A stretch of DNA of 41,525 nt from Kiritimatiellia bacterium (GTDB taxonomy: Bacteria > Verrucomicrobiota > Kiritimatiellia > RFP12 > UBA3636). The stretch lies in contig JAFUOX010000068.1 in NCBI GenBank assembly GCA_017481725.1, positions 1-41,525 of the forward strand, given 5' to 3'. The translations under genes and the position numbers were made by a program. The notes beneath the pieces were generated by a model that did no database searches, was not told where the DNA came from, and saw only the letters and a program-made list of their open reading frames with translations. Positions 1 to 8,497 of the stretch are shown piece by piece. Position 1 is the first letter of the stretch, and each line of letters starts with the position of its first letter.

Positions 1-249
1 GAAAGCAATAAGTGCGAAGTGGGACGTTAGACGCTAGCCGGTTAAACGACGTTAGACGTGAGACAACCGATAGACAATTAGACGATTAGACGCGAGAATG
101 GAGAAAAAACCACTCAACTCTACCAGAATTCTTCATTCTTCATTCTTCATTCTTCATTTATTATAATGCGTCGCCTCCGCATCTTAATAACCTTCTGTGC
201 GAGCACACTAGTGGATGAGGTTTGCCAAATTGCTTCAATAGAAAAGCAA
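1..249. repeat. Repeat-rich noncoding end with TTAGACG and ATTCTTC short repeats
   Basis: No credible gene is seen here. The motif TTAGACG occurs four times (27-33, 52-58, 78-84, 86-92), and the 11-mer GACGTTAGACG occurs twice (23-33 and 48-58). From 128 to about 158 the heptamer ATTCTTC is repeated head to tail about 4.5 times. The stretch is adjacent to the longer dispersed repeat at 250-352. Simple heptamer arrays of this type are usually intergenic and variable in copy number; no function is inferred. Confidence 0.75.
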
Positions 250-352
250 TAGTCAAGACAAAGCTCATTCCGCTAGTGTTTATTTCGGCATCACTGCTCT
301 GCGACCTCTGCGTTCTCTGCGTCTCTGCGTCCCTTCGGCGTCACGTGCATTT
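250..352 (+). repeat. Dispersed repeat, left copy (inverted relative to right end)
   Basis: This block of about 102 bp begins TAGTCAAG and contains four CTCTGCG heptamers separated by one or two bases (from 297), followed by GCGTCCCTTCGGCGTC. Its reverse complement matches 41424-41525 without gaps, with about 14 mismatches counted by eye. It has no coding potential: a 64-codon open frame across it has no ribosome binding site and no recognisable product. It is probably one member of a genome-wide intergenic repeat family. Confidence 0.85.
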
Positions 353-373
353 AGAGTTGGCGAGTTGGGGAAT

Positions 374-406
374 AAAAAAAAGGCGCCCCGAAGGACGCCC
401 TTTTTT
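374..406 (-). terminator. Rho-independent terminator of fusA (bidirectional form)
   Basis: A 7-bp GC-rich stem (382-388 with 393-399; one G-U pair when read on the minus strand) closes a UUCG tetraloop at 389-392. It is followed on the minus strand by eight U (374-381). A T run at 401-406 makes it usable from the other side too. It lies 7 bases beyond the fusA stop codon. Confidence 0.93.
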
Positions 407-412
407 GTTTTA

Positions 413-2521
413 TTAGCGAAGCTTACCAGTTTCTTTACGCTTAGCAATGATTTGCTCAGTGATGATGAATGGAACTGCTTCGTAGTGATCGAAGATCATT
501 GTGAAGGAACCACGACCCTGAGTCAATGTACGTACTGTGTTGGAGTAACCGAACATTTCAGATAGTGGAACGTATGCTGAAACAATCTTCATACCTGCCT
601 TCTCGTTCATCTGATCGATACGACCACGGCGCTGACAGATAGAACCAGTTACTGCACCTAGGTAATCCTCTGGAAGAGTTACTTCAACAGCCATTACAGG
701 CTCTAGAAGCTGTGGGTTACCCTTTAGCATTAGCTGCTTAAAGCACTGACGAGCTGCCAATTCGAAAGCGATTGCAGATGAGTCAACCTCATGGTATGTA
801 CCATCGTATAGAGTTACCTTCATATCAACTACTGGATATGCAGCATATGGACCCTTCTCCATTGCAGCGATAACACCCTTTTCGCAAGCAGGAATGTATT
901 CACCAGGAATTGCACCACCCTTAATCTCATTAACGAATGTGAAGCCCTTACCTGCATCCTGTGGCTCAAGGCGTAGATATACGTGACCATACTGACCAGA
1001 ACCACCAGACTGCTTAACGTGCTTGTAATCGCCCTCAACTGTAACTGTTGCTGTCTCGCGATATGCAACCTCAGGACGACCAATGTCAGCCTCAACGCCA
1101 AACTCACGCTTCAAGCGGTCAACGATGATTTCAAGGTGCAACTCACCCATACCAGAAATGATTGTTTCCTCTGTCTCTTCATCAAAGCTAATAACGAAGG
1201 TTGGGTCCTCGTCTGCAAGTGCCTGCAAGCCCTTGATTAGCTTCTCATTATCACCACGTGATGCTGGCTTAATTGAGATAGAGATAACTGGTGTTGGGAA
1301 CTCGATAGACTCAAGGATAATTGGAGATTCCTTCATACAGATTGTATCACCTGTACGTGTGCGTGAAAGACCAACTACTGCTACGATATCACCAGCCTGT
1401 GCTGTCTCAAGTGACTCCTGCTTATTAGCGTGCATACGAACGATACGACCGATACGCTGTGCCTGCTCACGTGTGCTGTTCCAAACTGTAGCACCTGTCT
1501 CAAGAGTACCAGAATAAATACGGATATAAACAAGCTTACCCATGTGCTTATCAGCAACAATCTTAAATGCAAGAGCTGAGAATGGCTCATCATCGTCTGC
1601 CTTACGTACTGGTGGCTCAACACCTGCTGCCTGCTCTTCTTCTGAGATAGAACCAACAACGTCACTAATATCTAGTGGAGAAGGTAGGTAATCTACGATA
1701 GCGTCAAGTAGTGGCTGAACACCCTTGTTACGGAATGCTGTACCGCAAAGTACTGGAACGATGTTACGTGCGATTGTTGCCTTACGGATTGCAGGAATCA
1801 TCTCAGCAACTGTAATTTCTTCACCAGCGAAGAACTTCTCAAGTAGAGAGTCATCTGTCTCTGCAACCTTCTCTACTAGGTTCTGGCGCCACTCGTTAGC
1901 TGTGTCAACCAAATCTGCTGGAATATCTTCCTCGTGGAAAGCCATACCATTTGACTCCTCGTCAAAGATAATTGCCTTCATCTTTAGTAGGTCAACTACA
2001 CCACGGAATGTCTCAGAAGCACCGATTGGGATTACTACTGGAACTGGGTTTGCCTTTAGAACTGTATGAATTGAATTTACAACGCCGAAGAAATCTGCAC
2101 CGATACGGTCCATCTTATTTACGAAAGCAATTTTTGGTACTTCGTACTTCTCTGACTGACGCCATACCTGCTCAGACTGTGGCTGAACGCCGCCAACTGC
2201 GCAGTATAGAGCTACAGCACCGTCAAGAACACGAAGTGAGCGCTCTACCTCAGCGGTAAAGTCTACGTGTCCCGGAGTATCGATTAGTGTGATCTGGTGC
2301 TTGCGCCAGAATGCTGATGTAGCAGCAGAACCGATTGTGATACCACGCTCCTGCTCCTGTACCATGAAGTCCATTGTTGCTGCGCCATCATGAACCTCAC
2401 CTAGCTTGTGAGACTCACCGCAGTAGAAAAGAATACGCTCAGATGTTGTTGTCTTACCAGCATCAATATGAGCCATAATGCCGATATTTCTTACTTTATC
2501 TAGTGATGTTGTACGTGCCAT
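413..2521 (-). CDS. fusA: Elongation factor G
   Basis: Translational GTPase that drives ribosome translocation and, with RRF, ribosome recycling; cytosolic. The protein is 702 residues, the normal EF-G length. The N-terminal G domain shows the P-loop [12 protein letters not shown] near residue 17, the switch/G3 motif DTPGHVDF and the G4 motif NKMD. Domains II to V follow, including the RGRI and [16 protein letters not shown] stretches of domains IV-V. It starts at ATG 2521 after an AAGG about 10 bases upstream; the same ATAAGGTT leader occurs before tuf. A promoter candidate lies at 2599-2628 and a strong terminator at 374-406, so it appears monocistronic. It is not embedded in a str operon with rpsL, rpsG and tuf. 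Whether it is the only EF-G paralogue cannot be judged from this window. Confidence 0.97.
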   Translation of the reverse strand: MARTTSLDKVRNIGIMAHIDAGKTTTSERILFYCGESHKLGEVHDGAATMDFMVQEQERGITIGSAATSAFWRKHQITLIDTPGHVDFTAEVERSLRVLDGAVALYCAVGGVQPQSEQVWRQSEKYEVPKIAFVNKMDRIGADFFGVVNSIHTVLKANPVPVVIPIGASETFRGVVDLLKMKAIIFDEESNGMAFHEEDIPADLVDTANEWRQNLVEKVAETDDSLLEKFFAGEEITVAEMIPAIRKATIARNIVPVLCGTAFRNKGVQPLLDAIVDYLPSPLDISDVVGSISEEEQAAGVEPPVRKADDDEPFSALAFKIVADKHMGKLVYIRIYSGTLETGATVWNSTREQAQRIGRIVRMHANKQESLETAQAGDIVAVVGLSRTRTGDTICMKESPIILESIEFPTPVISISIKPASRGDNEKLIKGLQALADEDPTFVISFDEETEETIISGMGELHLEIIVDRLKREFGVEADIGRPEVAYRETATVTVEGDYKHVKQSGGSGQYGHVYLRLEPQDAGKGFTFVNEIKGGAIPGEYIPACEKGVIAAMEKGPYAAYPVVDMKVTLYDGTYHEVDSSAIAFELAARQCFKQLMLKGNPQLLEPVMAVEVTLPEDYLGAVTGSICQRRGRIDQMNEKAGMKIVSAYVPLSEMFGYSNTVRTLTQGRGSFTMIFDHYEAVPFIITEQIIAKRKETGKLR

Positions 2522-2557
2522 AATAAGAAACCTTATAAATATAATAGTTTACATTAA

Positions 2558-2576
2558 GCCCAAAGAGACTTTGGGC
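2558..2576 (-). other. Hairpin in the fusA leader
   Basis: The sequence GCCCAAAG at 2558-2565 and its reverse complement at 2569-2576 form an 8-bp stem with a 3-base loop. It sits between the putative fusA promoter and start codon, about 37 bases upstream of the ATG. No U tract follows, so it is more likely a leader structure than a terminator. The function is unknown. Confidence 0.5.
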
Positions 2577-2598
2577 CCTTTGGATTACTAAAAGAAAT

Positions 2599-2628
2599 AT
2601 AATACTTCATCTTGACCCAAACTTTCAA
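2599..2628 (-). promoter_or_regulatory. Candidate sigma-70 promoter of fusA
   Basis: On the minus strand, -35 TTGAAA (2623-2628) is followed after 18 bases by -10 TATTAT (2599-2604). This predicts a leader of roughly 70 bases before the ATG at 2521. Assigned by consensus only. Confidence 0.55.
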
Positions 2629-2724
2629 GTGAAAATTTTGAGTTTCAATGCATTATTGTCAAAAAATTTGAGTTATACAATGAGTATAACACAGTCCTTT
2701 GACTGTTGATAAAAGATGGATTTA

Positions 2725-3447
2725 TTATTTTGCTAGTTCACGAAGCTTTGCAGCAAAGGCCTCAGCGATTAGAGCATAGCCCTTATCATTTGGATGGATA
2801 CCATCACAATAGCTACCTGCCTCATTTGCCTTGGTTAGCTCATAAATATCAACAATTGGGAGACCACGCTCTTTAGCAAATTCTCTCTGCCAAGGAGCAA
2901 TTTGTCCGCCAACTACAGCCTCTGTAATCTGCCATCTATCCTTCTGAACATATGGAGAAACACCGATGACAACTACTGGCTTTGAGTCTAATGCCAGATA
3001 TTCATCTACAAGTGCTGCATAATTCTTCTTAAAGGTTTCCTCATTGCCTTCCCAGTTAACCTTTTTGCTATCATTTGAACCAAGCATAAAGATAACATAG
3101 TTTGGCTTGCACTCCTTTGACTTAGCAAAATTTGGGGACTTTCTATAGCCCATTCCGCCTTGACCATTCCACTCTTTACCTTCATCAAGTGCTGTACGAG
3201 CATTGTGACCAAAATTATGGACCTCCCACTCATCTCCTAATAGCTTCTGAAGAACAGCTGGATATGTAGTAGCATCTCTTTTAGAAGCACCGTGGCTATA
3301 GGTAATACTATCTCCAACACAAGCAACTACGAGCTTTTGTGGAGCAGCTGGTTCTGCTGTCCATTCCTCACCTATTAAAAATGTTTCTGCCATAGAAAAC
3401 TGGCATAATAATAATGCAATCAATGATGCTAATAAAGTTTTTTTCAT
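2725..3447 (-). CDS. Exported SGNH/GDSL-type esterase-like hydrolase
   Basis: Predicted secreted or periplasmic lipase/esterase of the SGNH fold; family members commonly remove acetyl or acyl groups from carbohydrates. A 20-residue signal peptide (KK, then a hydrophobic core, then SMA-ET) starts the 240-residue protein. Block I is GDSIT at 45-49 with nucleophile Ser47. A block III GSND lies at 123-126. Block V, DGIHPN at 215-220, supplies the Asp215/His218 pair. The ATG at 3447 has GGGAG 7 bases upstream and a good promoter at 3494-3522. It stands alone between fusA and the glycine-rich gene. The substrate is not readable from sequence; sialate or xylan O-acetylesterase-like activity is possible. 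Confidence 0.85.
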   Translation of the reverse strand: MKKTLLASLIALLLCQFSMAETFLIGEEWTAEPAAPQKLVVACVGDSITYSHGASKRDATTYPAVLQKLLGDEWEVHNFGHNARTALDEGKEWNGQGGMGYRKSPNFAKSKECKPNYVIFMLGSNDSKKVNWEGNEETFKKNYAALVDEYLALDSKPVVVIGVSPYVQKDRWQITEAVVGGQIAPWQREFAKERGLPIVDIYELTKANEAGSYCDGIHPNDKGYALIAEAFAAKLRELAK

Positions 3448-3493
3448 AATATTCTCCCTTGTTGGTTTAATTAAATTCTCTTAAAACACTCTT

Positions 3494-3522
3494 ATATTAG
3501 CATAACACAAACAAGCCTTCAA
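3494..3522 (-). promoter_or_regulatory. Candidate promoter of the SGNH hydrolase
   Basis: The -35 TTGAAG (3517-3522), a 17-base spacer and the -10 TAATAT (3494-3499) lie about 47 bases upstream of the start codon on the minus strand. Consensus match only. Confidence 0.55.
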
Positions 3523-3565
3523 CCCATTTCATACCTTTCACATTTGGAAAGTTGTGTGATGTGCT

Positions 3566-3613
3566 GGATGCACATGACGCAAATGGGACGCCAAAACGCG
3601 GAGGCTCGCTCCC
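3566..3613. repeat. Degenerate fragment related to the window-end repeat
   Basis: The order GATGCAC, ACGC, GGGACG(CC)AAA, CGCGGAG resembles the 32-bp unit repeated at 41378-41460, with small insertions. It lies in the 230-bp gap between the SGNH hydrolase and the glycine-rich gene and is GC-rich against an AT-rich background. Relationship judged by eye. Confidence 0.45.
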
Positions 3614-3635
3614 ACAAATTGACCTTTATTTAAAC

Positions 3636-3671
3636 AAAAACTAGCTTCGCACAGACACGAAGCTAGTTTTT
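3636..3671 (-). terminator. Terminator of the glycine-rich protein gene
   Basis: A perfect 14-bp inverted repeat (3636-3649 with 3658-3671) closes an 8-base loop. The outer five pairs are A/T runs, giving a U tract on either strand. It lies just beyond the stop codon at 3678. Confidence 0.9.
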
Positions 3672-3677
3672 TTAGGC

Positions 3678-5687
3678 TTATCGAATAATGATAGATAGTC
3701 CCATTGGTGGAATTGCATAAGAAATAATCACAACTCCTGAGCCACCATTTCCACCAGCACCCATCGAGCTGTAGGAGTAGCCAGACCCGCCACCACCAGC
3801 ACCAAGACCATCTACACCATTACCACCTGGCAAAGAAGCACCATTAGAAAACGGCGTTCCATCTCCACCACCATCGGTACCAGGACTTGCTGGTGTGCTA
3901 CCATGGTCTCCACCGCCAGCTCCACCTCCGCCACCATAGCGAACTTCAACTCCTGTAATTGAGCAAGGATAACCTACACCACCAATAGCTGTTGGTTGCC
4001 TATTATTGCCATCTGGCCCTGGTCCACCAGGACCACCAGCTCCACCGCCTCCGCCAGATGATCTTGGACCTCCAGCTCCACCATCAAAGCCTTGGTAACC
4101 CCATCCTGTAACTCGTAGACCAGATGCTCCGCCGCCGCATCCACCTTGGAAGCCAGAGGACTCCCAAGAGCCTCCTCCGCCACCGCCTAGTGCAATAATA
4201 TCTGCTATTGAGCTATCTCCTCCATTTGAACCATGAGGCAAAGTGTTGTTACCACCTGCTCCGCCAGCACCTACTATTACATTGTAAATTCCATTTGTTA
4301 GAATACATGAGGTTTTATAAACGACTCCACCGCCGCCGCCACCACCGCCGACACATCTGCCGCCGCCACCACCGCCAGCAACAACAAGAATGTCAACAAA
4401 TGCACCGCGATTAACAGTTAAAACGCCACTTCCCTTGAAAATGTGTACTGTGCGATCATTTAAATAAATAAATTCATCTCCACCTAAAAAATTGCCATAT
4501 TTAGAGAGAGTTTCAATTACAAATCTATCTGATACAAAGCACTTTCCTGCATCGTTTGTTGCAGTAACAGCAATAGAATATTCTGTATTTTGACGCAACC
4601 CATCAAATATCAACTTTTCAGAGGATTTACCTGCAACTCTTTTTAATAACTTTTCGATTATTGTGCCACCATTAACGGGTGTAGCAGTAGCAGATATGTC
4701 AAGAAATGTTGCAGAAGCACCAATTGTAGCTACATCAATATCAATAGTGGCACCAGCAACAGCAGGAGTTACATCATTTACTATACAAATAGGCTCCGCT
4801 TTAGTAGAAGAATCAAAGGCATAACGTAAAATAACAATACCATCCCCTCCTGAACCACCTATGAACGAACTATTCCAGCCAGCGCCGCCACCACCACCAC
4901 CAAGTCCATCAACACCAGATTGTGGGCCGAATGTAGAAGCGAAATGTGTACCATCTCCTCCGCCATCTGTTCCTCTGGAAGCAGGAGAAGCACCACTATC
5001 ACCGCCACCACCACCGCCACCGCCGCCATAGCGAACAGAAACGCCAGTGATTGAGCTTTCATATCCAATTCCACCAACTGCAGATGCTGGTCTAGGTGTT
5101 GTTGACATTAAACCAGGGCCACCTGGGCCACCAGCTCCGCCACCACCAGAAGCTGTACGAGATTCACTGATACCACCAGAATATCCTTGACCTTCTGTGC
5201 CAGAGCCTGGAGCGCCAGAGCCGCAAGTACCACCGCCAGAGCCTCCTGAGGCACCGGCACGATTATCCCAAGAGCCACCACCGCCGCCACCTAACGCTGG
5301 TAAGAGTTCGTGAACAACTACCCCATCAACATCAGTAATAGAAGAGTCCCCTCCATTTACACCTTTATAACGTGAGGTAGGAGCACCCGCACCACCAACA
5401 CCAACAATTACATCATAAGTGCCTGGCTGAAGTGTTAGCTCTTTAATTTCAACGACGCCACCGCCGCCGCCACCACCACCGACTCCTGTACCGCCACCGC
5501 CACCACCAGCGACAAATAGTGCATGAACTGTTGTAGCGTCTGTAACAACAAGCTTGTCACTAGCACGAAATGTGTTTAGTACATCACCATCTATAAAAGA
5601 ACGCTCTCCACCCTCAATCGGGAACACTTCACCAAATGATGTTATTGAAAATAACGATAGAAAAAACAATAAACCATTGCGTTTCAT
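3678..5687 (-). CDS. Exported tandem glycine-rich domain protein
   Basis: Large exported protein of 669 residues with no assigned function. A signal peptide spans about 1-19. Two homologous glycine-rich halves lie at about 46-291 and 412-658. Each begins with a short beta-like stretch ending in VAGGGGGG, carries a second run GGGGGGGGVV, then NGGDSSI, GGGGGGSW, GGGGAGGPGGPG, SITGVxVRYGGGG and GTDGGGDGT in the same order, and ends with (V/I)VI-type strands. Between them (about 299-395) is a fibronectin type III-like segment (LRQNTEYSIAVTATNDAG). The halves match the general style of glycine-rich domains that begin with a short valine-rich strand and are common on secreted proteins of PVC bacteria. 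The ATG at 5687 follows GGAG, and a near-consensus promoter lies at 5725-5753. It is probably a surface or adhesin-like structural protein; this is inference. Confidence 0.85.
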   Translation of the reverse strand: MKRNGLLFFLSLFSITSFGEVFPIEGGERSFIDGDVLNTFRASDKLVVTDATTVHALFVAGGGGGGTGVGGGGGGGGVVEIKELTLQPGTYDVIVGVGGAGAPTSRYKGVNGGDSSITDVDGVVVHELLPALGGGGGGSWDNRAGASGGSGGGTCGSGAPGSGTEGQGYSGGISESRTASGGGGAGGPGGPGLMSTTPRPASAVGGIGYESSITGVSVRYGGGGGGGGGDSGASPASRGTDGGGDGTHFASTFGPQSGVDGLGGGGGGAGWNSSFIGGSGGDGIVILRYAFDSSTKAEPICIVNDVTPAVAGATIDIDVATIGASATFLDISATATPVNGGTIIEKLLKRVAGKSSEKLIFDGLRQNTEYSIAVTATNDAGKCFVSDRFVIETLSKYGNFLGGDEFIYLNDRTVHIFKGSGVLTVNRGAFVDILVVAGGGGGGRCVGGGGGGGGVVYKTSCILTNGIYNVIVGAGGAGGNNTLPHGSNGGDSSIADIIALGGGGGGSWESSGFQGGCGGGASGLRVTGWGYQGFDGGAGGPRSSGGGGGAGGPGGPGPDGNNRQPTAIGGVGYPCSITGVEVRYGGGGGAGGGDHGSTPASPGTDGGGDGTPFSNGASLPGGNGVDGLGAGGGGSGYSYSSMGAGGNGGSGVVIISYAIPPMGLSIIIR

Positions 5688-5724
5688 TTTTTACTCCAAA
5701 TCCTTTGAAAACTATAGGTTTATA

Positions 5725-5753
5725 ATAATACGAATATTTTTTCTTTTTGTCAA
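5725..5753 (-). promoter_or_regulatory. Promoter of the glycine-rich protein gene
   Basis: On the minus strand, perfect -35 TTGACA (5748-5753), 17-base spacer, -10 TATTAT (5725-5730). The predicted leader is about 30 bases, ending in GGAG before the ATG at 5687. The same hexamers with two changes occur in the second copy of the block. Confidence 0.75.
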
Positions 5754-5765
5754 TACAAATAAAAA

Positions 5766-5799
5766 AAACCTACCCACAGGCAAGCCTGTAAGTAGGTTT
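5766..5799 (-). terminator. Terminator after the DUF805/SHOCT gene (copy of the tuf terminator)
   Basis: A 16-base arm (5766-5781) pairs with 5784-5799, with two G-U pairs on the minus strand, and is followed by a U-rich run. It is the same hairpin as the one at 7181-7214, but about 165 bases past the stop of the gene it follows. Confidence 0.88.
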
Positions 5800-5965
5800 A
5801 TTTTTAATGAACCAAACAGAAAAATTAGAATTTGTCGCAATTGTTAGTTATTTGTTTATAACACTAACTTATTTTAATTGGCGTAACACTATTTTATAAA
5901 CTCTTATGTTAAAAAATGATTGCTTAAAGATATTCTCCATGCAAGCACTGTCTTAAAATATTTGA

Positions 5966-7072
5966 CTAAAGTTTTGAAATAAATTCTGAGCGCTTCTTTT
6001 GATACTCTTCTTCAGTAATCAAACCTTTTTCTTTAAGCTTAATTAATGTATTCAACCTTTCTTCAAATTTATCTATATCATCTCTGTGGTCTATTTGCGA
6101 TGTTTCACTCACATTAGGACTTTTCTTACTTGTAATTCTATCTGAACGCCTTTTAGGGTCTCTCCCATATTTGTTCGGATATGGATTTCCATCAATACAA
6201 TACAATAACACAAACATAACTAAGCGTGCAAGTACCCCCACAAACGGAATTGTACCTAATAAACTGATCCCAAAATACCACCAACCAGACATCCCCAAAT
6301 CATGTAAACGTCTAACAACAAGAGGTATAAAAAATAAGATATAGAAAACAATTGGTAAAGTAAAACACCTCATATATTCATAAAAATCTACGCCGATATC
6401 ACCACGAACAAACCAATCAAAATAATCAAAGTCAATGTGATATCTTAACGAAAAAAGTAGAACCCAGACTAATATAATCGACCAACAGATGGCACAAGCC
6501 TTCCACATTTTTACTCTTGTAGCACGACCTTTAAATGTTATAGCAAACACTCGATTATTATCTGATTCATCATCAGTCATTGGTTCCGAATCGCTTTTCA
6601 TAAAACCAATACAAACAACTAACATATTTAAAATAATTTTTGTAATATATACCAAAATATTTACCAAATAATATTCGAAATCGTAAATATGATACAAATT
6701 AATAAAGTAGACTTTTAATACAAGCACAACAAGCAAACCAGTAACTACTTTTTTACTTTTTCCCCCTATATCAGCTATACGACGCCTTAACAAATTTACA
6801 TAAAAAACAAAAAAAACAACAAAGAATAGACCTATGAAAAAATCAGTAAATGAATCAAGAAAAACATATCTCCAATTCGCCCATTTTAAAATTCCAATAT
6901 AAGGGATTATGTCAAAGCACAAAATATCAGTGATTACGTCAAAAACATTGAAGTATATGCATGAGATTATCGCACCAGATAAAAATTCAACACCTAATAA
7001 AATCAACATGTAAATCCAAAATTTTTTGACTGATAATTTTCCTTTAAAACTAAAAAAATCACTAATTATCAT
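5966..7072 (-). CDS. Tandem DUF805 membrane protein with C-terminal SHOCT domain
   Basis: Integral membrane protein of 368 residues, unknown function. Two DUF805-like halves are visible. The first has FSFKGKLS at 7-14 and a degenerate RRRIADIGG at 96-104. The second has ITFKGRATR at 178-186, the classical RRLHDLGMSGWW at 254-265 and the GNPYPNKYGRDPK ending at 295-307. Each half has about three or four hydrophobic segments. A charged linker leads to a SHOCT domain at about 333-368 (LIKLKEKGLITEEEYQKKRSEF). DUF805 proteins are usually single-domain and about 120-150 residues long, so this duplication plus SHOCT is larger than usual. The gene is more AT-rich than its neighbours and lies exactly between the two copies of a terminator-promoter block, which provides its promoter (7144-7172) and terminator. 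Confidence 0.83.
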   Translation of the reverse strand: MIISDFFSFKGKLSVKKFWIYMLILLGVEFLSGAIISCIYFNVFDVITDILCFDIIPYIGILKWANWRYVFLDSFTDFFIGLFFVVFFVFYVNLLRRRIADIGGKSKKVVTGLLVVLVLKVYFINLYHIYDFEYYLVNILVYITKIILNMLVVCIGFMKSDSEPMTDDESDNNRVFAITFKGRATRVKMWKACAICWSIILVWVLLFSLRYHIDFDYFDWFVRGDIGVDFYEYMRCFTLPIVFYILFFIPLVVRRLHDLGMSGWWYFGISLLGTIPFVGVLARLVMFVLLYCIDGNPYPNKYGRDPKRRSDRITSKKSPNVSETSQIDHRDDIDKFEERLNTLIKLKEKGLITEEEYQKKRSEFISKL

Positions 7073-7143
7073 AATAGCTTCTCATAAGTATAAATTTAAC
7101 AATTAAAACCAAGATTTTCTCACAAATCTTTTTATAAATGATA

Positions 7144-7172
7144 ATAGTACGAATATTTTTTCTTTTCGTCAA
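7144..7172 (-). promoter_or_regulatory. Promoter of the DUF805/SHOCT gene
   Basis: On the minus strand, -35 TTGACG (7167-7172), 17-base spacer, -10 TACTAT (7144-7149), located about 70 bases upstream of the ATG at 7072. It differs from copy 1 by one base in each hexamer. Confidence 0.65.
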
Positions 7173-7180
7173 TACAAAAA

Positions 7181-7214
7181 AAACCTACCCACAGGCAAGC
7201 CTGTAAGTAGGTTT
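7181..7214 (-). terminator. Terminator of tuf
   Basis: A 16-base arm (7181-7196) pairs with 7199-7214, including two G-U pairs on the minus strand, followed by a U run on that strand. It lies 27 bases beyond the tuf stop codon. Confidence 0.93.
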
Positions 7215-7241
7215 ATTTTCAATGAACCATTAAGGAAATAA

Positions 7242-8450
7242 TTACTTAATGATCTTTGATACTGTACCAGCACCAACTGTGCGGCCACCCTCACGGATAG
7301 CGAAGCGCATCTTCTCTTCTAGAGCAACTGGGTAGATTAGCTTAACTGTCATGCGAACGTTATCGCCTGGCATAACCATCTCAACACCCTCTGGTAGAGT
7401 GATGTCACCTGTAACGTCAGTTGTACGGATGTAGAACTGAGGACGGTAGCCCTTGAAGAATGGAGTATGACGGCCACCCTCGTCCTTAGAAAGAACGTAA
7501 ACCTCAGCCTCGAACTCTGTGTGAGGAGTGATTGACTTAGGAGCAGCAAGAACCTGACCACGCTCAACGTCCTCTTTCTTAACACCACGTAGCAAGCAGC
7601 CGATGTTATCGCCAGCCTGACCCTGGTCTAGAAGCTTACGGAACATCTCAACGCCTGTTACTGTTGTCTTAGATGTGTCACGGATACCGATGATTTCTAC
7701 TTCATCGTTTACTTTAACAACACCACGGTCAACACGACCTGTTACTACAGTACCACGACCTTCGATTGAGAATACGTCCTCGATAGGCATTAGGAATGGC
7801 TTATCTGTCTCGTGTACAGGATCAGGGATGTACTCGTCAAGTGTGTTCATAAGCTCTGTGATGCATGCGCAAGCAGGTTCATCTGCAGACTCTGCAACAG
7901 CAGCTAGATTAGCAGAACCACGAACGATTGGAGTATTGTCACCATCGAACTCGTACTTGCTTAGTAGCTCACGGATTTCCATCTCAACAAGCTCTAGTAG
8001 CTCTGGATCGTCAACTAGGTCAACCTTGTTTAGGAATACTACGATACGTGGTACGCCAACCTGACGTGCTAGAAGTACGTGCTCCTTTGTCTGAGGCATA
8101 GGACCATCAGCTGCGGATACTACTAGGATAGCACCATCCATCTGAGCTGCACCAACGATCATGTTCTTAACGAAGTCAGCATGGCCTGGGCAGTCAACGT
8201 GTGCATAGTGACGCTTCTCTGAGCTATACTCAACGTGAGATGTTGCGATTGTAACGATCTTAGTTGCGTCACGACGACCAGCAGACTCGGATGCCTTTGC
8301 TACCTGATCGTAAGCGATATAGTTTGCCAAGCCCTTTAGGGACTGTACGCGGGTCAACGCCGCGGTAAGTGTAGTTTTGCCGTGGTCGACGTGGCCGATG
8401 TTACCTACGTTAACGTGCGGCTTGTCACGGTTAAAGGATTCTTTAGCCAT
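7242..8450 (-). CDS. tuf: Elongation factor Tu
   Basis: GTPase that brings aminoacyl-tRNA to the ribosomal A site; cytosolic. The 402-residue protein carries the G1 motif GHVDHGKT at 19-26, the G3 motif DCPGH, the G4 motif NKVD and the full domains II and III through to the C-terminal KIIK. The length is slightly above the usual 393-400 because of a short insertion (residues around [11 protein letters not shown]). ATG at 8450 with AAGG about 9 bases upstream. It lies 47 bases downstream of tRNA-Thr(GGU) with no terminator between them, so the two are probably co-transcribed. It ends at a very strong terminator. Confidence 0.98.
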   Translation of the reverse strand: MAKESFNRDKPHVNVGNIGHVDHGKTTLTAALTRVQSLKGLANYIAYDQVAKASESAGRRDATKIVTIATSHVEYSSEKRHYAHVDCPGHADFVKNMIVGAAQMDGAILVVSAADGPMPQTKEHVLLARQVGVPRIVVFLNKVDLVDDPELLELVEMEIRELLSKYEFDGDNTPIVRGSANLAAVAESADEPACACITELMNTLDEYIPDPVHETDKPFLMPIEDVFSIEGRGTVVTGRVDRGVVKVNDEVEIIGIRDTSKTTVTGVEMFRKLLDQGQAGDNIGCLLRGVKKEDVERGQVLAAPKSITPHTEFEAEVYVLSKDEGGRHTPFFKGYRPQFYIRTTDVTGDITLPEGVEMVMPGDNVRMTVKLIYPVALEEKMRFAIREGGRTVGAGTVSKIIK

Positions 8451-8497
8451 TGTTATTAACCTTATTATTTTATGTTTTTACAGGTACTACTTTCAAC

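Larger units (their letters stand above)
5724..5814 (-). repeat. Terminator-promoter block, copy 1
   Basis: About 91 bp nearly identical to 7141-7227 and in the same orientation, differing by a few substitutions and a short A-run length change. Reading the minus strand, it begins with GGTTCATT, then holds a long terminator hairpin and then a -35/-10 promoter. It lies between the DUF805 gene and the glycine-rich gene. Confidence 0.92.
7141..7227 (-). repeat. Terminator-promoter block, copy 2
   Basis: Direct repeat of 5724-5814. It follows tuf immediately (stop codon at 7242), so this is the likelier original position: it ends tuf transcription and then offers a promoter for the next gene. Confidence 0.92.

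Noticed and set aside
222..416. A short plus-strand gene at the left end
   Set aside because: It runs through the dispersed repeat and the fusA terminator, with no ribosome binding site.
1083..1517. A 144-codon plus-strand open frame within fusA
   Set aside because: It lies wholly opposite a highly conserved gene, has no ribosome binding site and gives a low-complexity product.
3700..5520. CRISPR array or minisatellite from the repeated CCACCACCGCC-like tracts on the plus strand
   Set aside because: They are the complement of glycine codons in the glycine-rich protein; spacing is irregular and there are no spacers.
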